Below are positions 54,345 to 64,000 of a DNA stretch of 64,000 nt, one piece after another. Where the stretch lies: the NCBI GenBank assembly GCA_031769625.1, contig JAUIMM010000579.1:1364001-1428000 (forward strand). Direction: 5' to 3'. The notes below the pieces were generated by a model. That model had not been told where the DNA came from. It saw only the letters and a list, made by a program, of their open reading frames with translations, and did not search any database. The number at the start of each line of letters is the position of its first letter. Within the stretch, counting starts at the first letter, position 1. The position numbers and the translations under genes were made by a program. This stretch comes from Taudactylus pleione (taxonomy: Eukaryota; Chordata; Amphibia; Anura; Myobatrachidae).

Positions 54345-54379
54345 ACAGCATGGACGTCAGGACTGACTGTCCATGCTGT
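54345..54379 (-). other. 11-bp hairpin in the element leader
   Basis: ACAGCATGGAC at 54345-54355 pairs perfectly with GTCCATGCTGT at 54369-54379 around a 13-base loop, about 100 bases inside the 5' inverted repeat. Confidence 0.5.
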
Positions 54380-54481
54380 TCATCCAGATGTGCAGCCACA
54401 GCTGCATGAAGAATAAGCTTCAGGGGCTCTTCTAGCCCCCACTCCAACAGGTGCACCCGACTCCGGCCGGGCACCAAACTA

Positions 54482-54607
54482 AACTGAGGTGCCTTGGCCC
54501 GGGGGCGGGGTATAGGAGGGGGACCTAGTGCATCCTGGGAGGCTGAAAGCTTAACTCTTTGGTGCCCTGCGACTGACGTCACACCTATACCCAAGGTATC
54601 CTGTGGA
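54482..54607 (-). repeat. 5' inverted terminal repeat core (right)
   Basis: These 126 bp are the exact reverse complement of 48755-48880, checked base by base. As the 5' end of a minus-strand element it should hold the promoter. It contains a GC box and a CRE palindrome. Identity of the two arms is expected after recent reverse transcription and argues against age. Confidence 0.97.
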
Positions 54608-54633
54608 TACCCTATGGACCCTGAAGTAGAAAA
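54590..54633 (-). repeat. Right (5') outer terminus, complementary to the ICR
   Basis: These 44 bases (part core repeat, part outer end) are perfectly complementary to 49096-49139. The element ends in GAAGTAGAAAA, after which the satellite resumes with GTGTATAG. The last AA may belong equally to element or target. Confidence 0.93.
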
Positions 54634-54754
54634 GTGTATAGTGTAGGCCCAGCATTAGTGATAGACAGATATGTGACAGATAAGTGTATAGTGTATGCCC
54701 AGCATTAGTGATAGACAGATATGTGACAGATAAGTGTATAGTGTATGCCCAGCA

Positions 54755-56460
54755 TTAGTGATAGACAGTCAGATATGTGATAGATAAGTGTATAGTGTAT
54801 GCCCAGCATTAGTGATAGACAGATATGTGACAGATAAGTGTATAGTGTATACCCAGCATTAGTGATAGACTGATATGTGACAGATAAGTGTATAGTGTAT
54901 GCCCAGCATTAGTGATAGACAGATATGTAACAGATAAGTGTATAGTGTATGCCCAGCATTAGTGATAGACAGAAATGTGACAGATAAGTGTATAGTGTAT
55001 GCCCAGTATTAGTGATAGACAGTCAGATATGTGATAGATAAGTGTATAGTGTATGCCCAGCATTAGTGATAGACAGATATGTGACAGATAAGAGTATAGT
55101 GTATACCCAGCATTAGTGATAGACAGATATGTGACAGATAAGTGTATAGTGTATGCCCAGCACTAGTGATAGACAGATATGTGACACATAAGTGTATAGT
55201 GTATACCCAGCATTAGTGATAGACAGATATGTGACATATAAGTGTATAGTGTATGCCCAGCATTAGTGATAGACAGTCAGATATGTGATAGATAAGTGTA
55301 TAGTGTATGCCCAGCATTATTGATAGACAGATATGTGACAGATAAGTGTATAGTGTATGCCCAGCATTAGTGACAGACAGATATGTGACAGATAAGTGTA
55401 TAGTGTATACCCAGCATTAGTGATAGACAGATATGTGACAGATAAGTGTATAGTGTATGCCCAGCATTAGTGATAGACAGTCAGATATGTGATAGATAAG
55501 TGTATAGTGTATGCCCAGCATTAGTGATAGACAGATATGTGACAGATAAGTGTATAGTGTATGCCCAGCATTAGTGACAGACAGCTATGTGACAGATAAG
55601 TGTATAGTGTATACCCAGCATTAGTGATAGACAGTCAGATATGTGATAGATAAGTGTATAGTGTATGCCCAGCATTAGTGATAGACAGATATGTGACAGA
55701 TAAGTGTATAGTGTATGCCCAGCATTAGTGATAGACAGATATGTGACAGATAAGTGTATAGTGTATGCCCAGCATTAGTGATAGACAGATATGTGACAGA
55801 TAAATGTATAGTGTATACCCAGCATTAGTAATAGATAGATATGTGACAGATAAGTGTATAGTGTATGCCCAGCATTAGTCATAGACAGATATGTGACAGA
55901 TAAGTGTATAGTGTATGCCCAGCATTAGTGATAGACAGATATGTGACAGATAAGTGTATAGTGTATGCCCAGCATTAGTGACAGACAGATATGTGACAGA
56001 TAAGTGTATAGTGTATGCCCAGCATTAGTGATAGACAGATATGTGACAGATAAGTGTATAGTGTATGCCCAGCATTAGTGATAGACAGATATGTGACAGA
56101 TAAGTGTATAGTGTATGCCCAGCATTAGTGATAGACAGACAGATATGTGACAGATAAGTGTATAGTGTATGCCCAGCATTAGTCATAGACAGATATGTGA
56201 TAGATAAGTGTATAGTGTATACCCAGCATTAGTGATAGACAGATATGTGACATATAAGTGTATAGTGTATGCCCAGCATTAGTGATAGACAGTCAGATAT
56301 GTGATAGATAAGTGTATAGTGTATTCCCAGCATTAGTGATAGACAGATATGTGATAGATAAGTGTATAGTGTATGCCCAGCATTAGTGATAGACAGATAT
56401 GTGACAGATAAGTGTATAGTGTATACCCAGCATTAGTGATAGATATGTGACAGATAAGTG
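54755..56460 (+). repeat. Right part of the large duplication split by the transposon
   Basis: This block matches 59150-61250. Shared markers are GATAGACTGATATG (54864 and 59260), ATGTAACAG, GACAGAAATG with CCCAGTATTAG, AAGAGTATAG (near 55090 and 59486), CATTATTGATAG (55315 and 59761), TAAATGTATAG with GTAATAGATAG (55801 and 60347) and GTCATAGACAG units. The offset grows from 4,396 to about 4,790 bp as extra units appear in the second copy. Confidence 0.8.
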
Positions 56461-57784
56461 TATAGTGTATGCCCAGCATTAGTGATAGACAGATATGTGA
56501 CAGATAAGTGTATAGTGTATGCCCAGCATTAGTAGACAGACAGATATGTGACAGATAAGTGTATAGTGTATGCCCAGCATTAGTGATAGACAGATATGTG
56601 ACAGATGAGTGTATAGTGTATACCCAGCATTAGTGATAGACAGATATGTGAGAGATAAGTGTATAGTGTATGCCCAGCATTAGTAATAGACAGACAGATA
56701 TGTGACAGATAAGTGTATAGTGTATGCCCAGCATTAGTGATAGACAGATATGTGACAGATAAGTGTATAGTGTATACCCAGCATTAGTGATAGACAGATA
56801 TGTGACAGATAAGTGTATAGTGTATACCCAGCATTAGTGATAGACAGATATGTGACAGATAAGTGTATAGTGTATGCCCAGCATTAGTAGACAGACAGAT
56901 ATGTGACAGATAAGTGTATAGTGTATACCCAGCATTAGTGATAGACAGATATGTGACAGATAAGTGTATAGTGTATGCCCAGCATTAGTGACAGACAGAT
57001 ATGTGACAGATAAGTGTATAGTGTATACCCAGCATTAGTGATAGACAGATATGTGACAGATAAGTGTATAGTGTATGCCCAGCATTAGTGATAGACAGAT
57101 ATGTGAGAGATAAGTGTATAGTGTATGCCCAGCATTAGTAATAGACAGACAGATATGTGACAGATAAGTGTATAGTGTATACCCAGCATTAGTGATAGAC
57201 AGATGTGACAGATAAGTGTATAGTGTATACCCAGCATTAGTGACAGACAGATATGTGACAGATAAGTGTATAGTGTATGCCCAGCATTAGTGACAGACAG
57301 ATATGTGACAGATAAGTGTATAGTGTATGCCCAGCATTAGTGATAGACAGATATGTGACAGATAAGTGTATAGTGTATACCCAGTATTAGTGATAGACAG
57401 ATATGTGACAGATAAGTGTATAGTGTATGCCTAGCATTAGTGATAGACAGATATGTGACAGATAAGTGTATAGTGTATGCCCAGCATTAGTGATAGACAG
57501 ATATGTGACAGATAAGTGTATAGTGTATGCCCAGCATTAGTAGACAGACAGATATGTGACAGATAAGTGTATAGTGTATGCCCAGCATTAGTGATAGACA
57601 GATATGTGACAGATGAGTGTATAGTGTATACCCAGCATTAGTGACAGACAGATATGTGACAGATAAGTGTATAGTGTATGCCCAGCATTAGTGATAGACA
57701 GATATGTGACAGATAAGTGTATAGTGTATGCCCAGCATTAGTGATAGACAGATATGTGACAGATAAGTGTATAGTGTATACCCA

Positions 57785-60700
57785 GCATTAGTGATAGACA
57801 GATATGTGACAGATAAGTGTATAGTGTATACCCAGCATTAGTGATAGACAGACAGATATGTGACAGATAAGTGTATAGTGTATGCCCAGCATTAGTGATA
57901 GACAGATATGTGACAGATAAGTGTATAGTGTATACCCAGCATTAGTGATAGACAGATATGTGACAGATAAGTGTATAGTGTATGAACAACATTTGTGATA
58001 GACAGATATGTGACAGATAAGTGTATAGTGTATACCCAGCATTAGTGATAGACAGATATGTGACAGATAAGTGTATAGTGTATGCCCAGCATTAGTGATA
58101 GACAGATGGATATGTGACAGATAAGTGTATAGTGTATGCCCAGCATTAGTGATAGACAGATATGTGACAGATAAGTGTACAGTGTATACCCAGCATTAGT
58201 GATAGACAGATATGTGACAGATAAGTGTATAGTGTATACCCAGCATTAGTGATAGACAGAGATGTGACAGATAAGTGTATAGTGTATGCCCAGCATTAAT
58301 GAAATGACAGATATGTGACAGATAAGTGTATAGTGTATGCCCAGCATTTGTGATAGACAGATATGTGACAGATAAGTGTATAGTGTATGCCCAGCATTAG
58401 TGATAGACAGACAGATATGTGCCAGATAAGTGTATAGTGTATACCCAGCATTAGTGACAGACAGATATGTGACAGATATGTGTATAGTGTATACCCAGCA
58501 TTAGTGATAGACAGATATGTGACAGATAAGTGTATAGTGTATACCCAGCATTAGTGATAGACAGATATGTGACCGATAAGTGTATAGTGTATGCCCAGCA
58601 TTAGTGATAGACAGATATGTGACAGATAAGTGTATAGTGTATGCCCAGCATTAGTGACAGACAGAGATGTGACAGATAAGTGTATAGTGTATCCCCAGCA
58701 TTAGTGATAGACAGATATGTGACAGATAAGTGTATAGTGTATGCCCAGCATTAGTGATAGACAGAAATGTGACAGATAAGTGTATAGTGTATACCCAGCA
58801 TTAGTGATAGACAGATATGTGACATATAAGTGTATAGTGTATACCCAGCATTAGTGATAGACAGATATGTGACAGATAAGTGTATAGTGTATGCCCAGCA
58901 TTAGTGATAGACAGATATGTGACAGATGAGTGTATAGTGTATGCCCAGCATTAGTGATAGACTGATATGTGACAGATAAGTGTATAGTGTATGCCCAGCA
59001 TTAGTGATAGACAGATATGTGACAGATAAGTGTATAGTGTATACCCAGCATTAGTGACAGACAGATATGTGACAGATAAGTGTATAGTGTATACCCAGCA
59101 TTAGTGATAGACAGATATGTGACAGATAAGTGTATAGTGTATGCCCAGCATTAGTGATAGACAGTCAGATATGTGATAGATAAGTGTATAGTGTATGCCC
59201 AGCATTAGTGATAGACAGATATGTGACAGATAAGTGTATAGTGTATACCCAGCATTAGTGATAGACTGATATGTGACAGATAAGTGTATAGTGTATGCCC
59301 AGCATTAGTGATAGACAGATATGTAACAGATAAGTGTATAGTGTATGCCCAGCATTAGTGATAGACAGAAATGTGACAGATAAGTGTATAGTGTATGCCC
59401 AGTATTAGTGATAGACAGTCAGATATGTGATAGATAAGTGTATAGTGTATGCCCAGCATTAGTGATAGACAGATATGTGACAGATAAGAGTATAGTGTAT
59501 GCCCAGCATTAGTGATAGACAGATATGTGACAGATAAGTGTATAGTGTATGCCCAGCATTAGTGACAGACAGATATGTGACAGATAAGTGTATAGTGTAT
59601 GCCCAGCATTAGTGATAGACAGATATGTGACACATAAGTGTATAGTGTATACCCAGCATTAGTGATAGACAGATATGTGACATATAAGTGTATAGTGTAT
59701 GCCCAGCATTAGTGATAGACAGTCAGATATGTGATAGATAAGTGTATAGTGTATGCCCAGCATTATTGATAGACAGATATGTGACAGATAAGTGTATAGT
59801 GTATGCCCAGCATTAGTGACAGACAGATATGTGACAGATAAGTGTATAGTGTATACCCAGCATTAGTGATAGACAGATATGTGACAGATAAGTGTATAGT
59901 GTATGCCCAGCATTAGTGATAGACAGTCAGATATGTGATAGATAAGTGTATAGTGTATGCCCAGCATTAGTGATAGACAGATATGTGACAGATAAGTGTA
60001 TAGTGTATACCCAGCATTAGTGATAGACAGATATGTGACAGATAAGTGTATAGTGTATGCCCAGCATTAGTGACAGACAGATATGTGACAGATAAGTGTA
60101 TAGTGTATACCCAGCATTAGTGATAGACAGATATGTGACAGATAAGTGTATAGTGTATGCCCAGCATTAGTGATAGACAGTCAGATATGTGATAGATAAG
60201 TGTATAGTGTATGCCCAGCATTAGTGATAGACAGATATGTGACAGATAAGTGTATAGTGTATGCCCAGCATTAGTGACAGTCAGATATGTGATAGATAAG
60301 TGTATAGTGTATGCCCAGCATTAGTGATAGACAGATATGTGACAGATAAATGTATAGTGTATACCCAGCATTAGTAATAGATAGATATGTGACAGATAAG
60401 TGTATAGTGTATGCCCAGCATTAGTGATAGACAGATATGTGACAGATAAGTGTATAGTGTATGCCCAGCATTAGTCATAGACAGATATGTGACAGATAAG
60501 TGTATAGTGTATGCCCAGCATTAGTGATAGACAGTCAGATATGTGATAGATAAGTGTATAGTGTATGCCCAGCATTAGTGATAGACAGATATGTGACAGA
60601 TAAGTGTATAGTGTATGCCCAGCATTAGTGACAGACAGATATGTGACAGATAAGTGTATAGTGTATGCCCAGCATTAGTGATAGACAGTCAGATATGTGA

Positions 60701-61250
60701 TAGATAAGTGTATAGTGTATGCCCAGCATTAGTGATAGACAGATATGTGACAGATAAGTGTATAGTGTATGCCCAGCATTAGTGATAGACAGATATGTGA
60801 CAGATAAGTGTATAGTGTATGCCCAGCATTAGTGATAGACAGATATGTGACAGATAAGTGTATAGTGTATGCCCAGCATTAGTGACAGATATGTGACAGA
60901 TAAGTGTATAGTGTATGCCCAGCATTAGTGACAGATATGTGACAGATAAGTGTATAGTGTATGCCCAGCATTAGTGATAGACAGATATGTGACAGATAAG
61001 TGTATAGTGTATACCCAGCATTAGTGATAGACAGATATGTGACAGATAAGTGTATAGTGTATGCCCAGCATTAGTGATAGACAGACAGATATGTGACAGA
61101 TAAGTGTATAGTGTATGCCCAGCATTAGTCATAGACAGATATGTGATAGATAAGTGTATAGTGTATACCCAGCATTAGTGATAGACAGATATGTGACAGA
61201 TACGTGTATAGTGTATACCCAGCATTAGTGATAGATATGTGACAGATAAG
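57785..61250 (+). repeat. Transposon-free second copy of the large duplication
   Basis: This stretch contains in order the markers of 47650-48690 and then of 54755-56460, with no transposon between them. The corresponding point is about 58920-59150, where a few units differ in type. Confidence 0.75.
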
Positions 61251-62561
61251 TGTATAGTGTATGCCCAGCATAGTGATAGACAGATATGTGACAGATAAGT
61301 GTATAGTGTATACCCAGCATTAGTGATAGACAGATATGTGACAGATAAGTGTATAGTGTATGCCCAGCATTAGTGATAGACAGATATGTGACAGATAAGT
61401 GTATAGTGTATGCCCAGCATTAGTGATAGACAGATATGTGACATATAAGTGTATAGTGTATACCCAGCATTAGTGATAGATATGTGACAGATAAGTGTAT
61501 AGTGTATGCCCAGCATAGTGATAGACAGATATGTGACAGATAAGTGTATAGTGTATACCCAGCATTAGTGATAGACAGATATGTGACAGATAAGTGTATA
61601 GTGTATGCCCAGCATTAGTAGACAGACAGATATGTGACAGATAAGTGTATAGTGTATGCCCAGCATTAGTGATAGACAGATATGTGACAGATAAGTGTAT
61701 AGTGTATGCCCAGCATTAGTGATAGACAGATATGTGAGAGATAAGTGTATAGTGTATGCCCAGCATTAGTAATAGACAGACAGATATGTGACAGATAAGT
61801 GTATAGTGTATGCCCAGCATTAGTGATAGACAGATATGTGACAGATAAGTGTATAGTGTATACCCAGCATTAGTGATAGACAGATATGTGACAGATAAGT
61901 GTATAGTGTATGCCCAGCATTAGTAGACAGACAGATATGTGACAGATAAGTGTATAGTGTATGCCCAGCATTAGTGATAGACAGATATGTGACAGATAAG
62001 TGTATAGTGTATACCCAGCATTAGTGATAGACAGATATGTGACAGATAAGTGTATAGTATATGCCCAGCATTAGTGATAGACAGTCAGATATGTGACAGA
62101 TAAGTGTATAGTGTATGCCCAGCAATAGTGATAGACAGATATGTGACAGATAAGTGTATAGTGTATACCCAGCATTAGTGATAGACAGATATGTGACAGA
62201 TAAGTGTATAGTGTATGCCCAGCATTAGTGATAGACAGATATGTGACAGATAAGTGTATAGTGTATACCCAGCATTAGTGATAGATATGTGACAGATAAG
62301 TGTATAGTGTATACCCAGCATTAGTGATAGATATGTGACAGATAAGTGTATAGTGTATACCCAGCATTAGTGACAGACAGACATGTGACAGATAAGTGTA
62401 TAGTGTATGCCCAGCATTAGTGACAGACAGATATGTGACAGATAAGTGTATAGTGTATGCCCAGCATTAGTGATAAACAGATATGTGACAGATAAGTGTA
62501 TAGTGTATACCCAGCATTAGTGATAGACAGATATGTGACAGATGAGTGTATAGTGTATGCC

Positions 62562-63010
62562 CAGCATTAGTGACAGACAGATATGTGACAGATAAGTGTA
62601 TAGTGTATGCGCAGCATTAGTGATAGACAGATATGTGACAGATAAGTGTATAGTGTATGCCCAGCATTAGTGACAGACAGATATGTGACAGATAAGTGTA
62701 TAGTGTATGCCCAGCATTAGTGATAGACAGATATGTGACAGATGAGTGTATAGTGTATGCCCAGCATTAGTGACAGACAGATATGTGACAGATAAGTGTA
62801 TAGTGTATGCCCAGCATTAGTGATAGACAGATATGTGACAGATAAGTGTATAGTGTATGCCCAGCATTAGTGACAGACAGATATGTGACAGATAAGTGTA
62901 TAGTGTATGCCCAGCATTAGTGATAGACAGATATGTGACAGATAAGTGTATAGTGTATGCCCAGCATTAGTGACAGACAGATATGTGACAGATAAGTGTA
63001 TAGTGTATGC
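62562..63010 (+). repeat. Alternating 100-bp dimers
   Basis: GACAGA-type and GATAGA-type units alternate strictly for about nine units, giving a 100-bp higher-order period. Confidence 0.75.
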
Positions 63011-63606
63011 CCAGCATTAGTGATAGACAGATATGTGACAGATGTGTATAGTGTATGCCCAGCATTAGTGATAGACAGATAAGTGTATAGTGTATGCCCA
63101 GCATTAGTGACAGACAGATATGTGACAGATAAGTGTATAGTGTATGCCCAGCATTAGTGACAGACAGATATGTGACAGATAAGTGTATAGTGTATGCCCA
63201 GCATTAGTAATAGATAGACAGATATGTGACAGATAAGTGTATAGTGTATACCCAGCATTAGTGATAGACAGATATGTGACAGATAAGTGTATAGTGTATG
63301 CCCAGCATTAGTGATAGACAGAAATGTGACAGATAAGTGTATAGTGTATACCCAGCATTAGTGATAGACAGATATGTGACAGATAAGTGTATAGTGTATA
63401 CCCAGCATTAGTGATAGACAGATATGTGACATATAAGTGTATAGTGTATACCCAGCATTAGTGATAGATATGTGACAGATAAGTGTATAGTGTATGCCCA
63501 GCATAGTGATAGACAGATATGTGACAGATAAGGGTATAGTGTATACCCAGCATTAGTGATAGACAGATATGTGACAGATAAGTGTATAGTGTATGCCCAG
63601 CATTAG

Positions 63607-63823
63607 TGATAGACAGACAGATATGTAACAGATAAGTGTATAGTGTATACCCAGCATTAGTGATAGACAGACAGATATGTAACAGATAAGTGTATAGTGT
63701 ATGCCCAGCATTAGTGATAGACAGACAGATATGTAACAGATAAGTGTATAGTGTATACCCAGCATTAGTGATAGACAGACAGATATGTAACAGATAAGTG
63801 TATAGTGTATGCCCAGCATTAGT
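63607..63823 (+). repeat. Run of four 54-bp units with GTAACAG
   Basis: Four successive units carry both the extra GACA and ATGTAACAG, and alternate between TATACCC and TATGCCC, so the real period is a 108-bp dimer in two copies. Confidence 0.85.
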
Positions 63824-64000
63824 GATAGACAGACAGATATGTGACAGATAAGTGTATAGTGTATACCCAGCATTAGTGATAGACAGATATGTGACAGATA
63901 AGTGTATAGTGTATACCCAGCATTAGTGATAGACAGATATGTGACAGATAAGTGTATAGTGTATACCCAGCATTAGTGATAGATATGTGACAGATAAGTG

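Larger units (their letters stand above)
53544..54481 (-). other. Leader of the element between the 5' inverted repeat and gag
   Basis: About 940 bases of GC-rich, CpG-rich sequence precede the gag ATG. A 183-codon open frame (54594 to 54043) begins inside the inverted repeat, but it is low in conserved-looking sequence and rich in Pro, Ser, Gly and Arg, so I do not call it a gene; it may act as an upstream ORF. Two strong hairpins are listed separately. I see no protein domain here. Confidence 0.6.
48695..54633 (-). mobile_element. Intact DIRS-type tyrosine-recombinase retrotransposon
   Basis: A 5.9-kb GC-richer, CpG-containing block breaks the satellite. It shows the DIRS hallmarks: inverted rather than direct terminal repeats, an internal complementary region near the 3' end, and gag, RT-RNase H and tyrosine recombinase ORFs, with no DDE integrase or aspartic protease. 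Reading is on the minus strand, so the 5' end is at 54633. The left junction is GATAGAT-AA-TATGAG and the right junction is GTAGAA-AA-GTGTAT; the uninterrupted satellite reads GATAGAT-AA-GTGTAT. Hence no satellite sequence was lost and none was duplicated beyond the shared AA. Perfect repeats and open ORFs indicate a young insertion. Assignment to the DIRS1-like group, rather than Ngaro or PAT, rests on the inverted repeats plus ICR and on the methyltransferase-like domain after RNase H. Confidence 0.95.
54482..54633 (-). promoter_or_regulatory. Probable element promoter in the right inverted repeat
   Basis: A consensus CRE, TGACGTCA, lies at 54574-54581 and a GC box, GGGGGCGGGG, at 54501-54510. 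These are CREB/ATF- and Sp1-type sites in vertebrates. Their position at the 5' end and the lack of any other promoter-like sequence support the call. The start site cannot be placed, and no strong TATA box is seen. Confidence 0.5.
54634..64000 (+). repeat. Satellite array, about 50-bp unit, right part
   Basis: The same satellite continues in the same orientation and in the same unit register after the transposon, for about 187 units up to the window edge. The first unit has GTAGGCCC in place of the usual GTATGCCC; the same variant occurs near 39590 and 40714. This side is rich in units with a TCAG insertion followed by TGTGATAG, also common at 42990-44280. No gene is seen in it. Confidence 0.98.

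Noticed and set aside
54043..54594. 183-codon minus-strand open frame in the element leader starting inside the inverted repeat
   Set aside because: Its composition reflects GC-rich sequence, part of it is repeat, and no domain is visible. It may be an upstream ORF but is not supported as a gene.
48695..54633. LTR retrotransposon, LINE, Ngaro or Crypton identity
   Set aside because: The terminal repeats are inverted, not direct. RT-RNase H together with a tyrosine recombinase excludes LINE and Crypton. The ICR and inverted repeats fit DIRS1-like elements better than Ngaro's split direct repeats.
48690..54640. A longer target-site duplication
   Set aside because: Left and right flanks share only AA, and the flanks join into a normal satellite unit without any extra bases.
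1..64000. Host genes, tRNA or rRNA genes
   Set aside because: None is visible outside the transposon; the rest is uninterrupted satellite on both strands.

Overview
The window is eukaryotic, and almost all of it (about 58 of 64 kb) is one satellite DNA array. The basic unit is about 50 bp, AT-rich and free of CpG, always in the same orientation. It fills positions 1-48694 and resumes in the same register at 54634-64000, roughly 1,160 units in all. No host gene, tRNA, rRNA or CRISPR is visible. The only real coding DNA is a single 5.9-kb retrotransposon sitting in the array at 48695-54633.

The inserted element is a DIRS-type tyrosine-recombinase retrotransposon on the minus strand. From its 5' end (right side) to its 3' end (left side) it has: a terminal inverted repeat with a CRE site and a GC box; a structured leader of about 940 bp; a 486-codon gag-like ORF; an overlapping ORF with reverse transcriptase, RNase H and a methyltransferase-like domain; a tyrosine recombinase ORF; an internal complementary region (ICR); and the opposite inverted repeat. 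The inverted repeats share a perfect 126-bp core. The ICR is a perfect complement of both outer ends joined together, and all three ORFs are open, so the copy looks recent and possibly still mobile. There is no target-site duplication beyond an ambiguous AA. That AA is present at both junctions, at the joint inside the ICR and in the uninterrupted satellite unit, as expected if a circular intermediate recombined through a 2-bp core.

The satellite is hierarchical. Unit lengths change mainly by 4-bp steps in a GATA/GACA stretch, giving 46-, 50- and 54-bp forms. Over these lie dimers and trimers (100, 150 and 154 bp), roughly 1-kb duplications, and large duplications with periods of about 4.07 to 4.9 kb. 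The clearest is a 4,074-bp tandem duplication at about 9390-17603. Another large duplication brackets the transposon; its second copy lacks the element, so the insertion is probably younger than that duplication.

Host: DIRS elements with this ORF layout are abundant in amphibians and also occur in fish, reptiles and invertebrates. The protein sequences look like those of frog elements, so an anuran is my best guess, made from recognition rather than a search. The array may be pericentromeric or other heterochromatin; the sequence alone does not show which.
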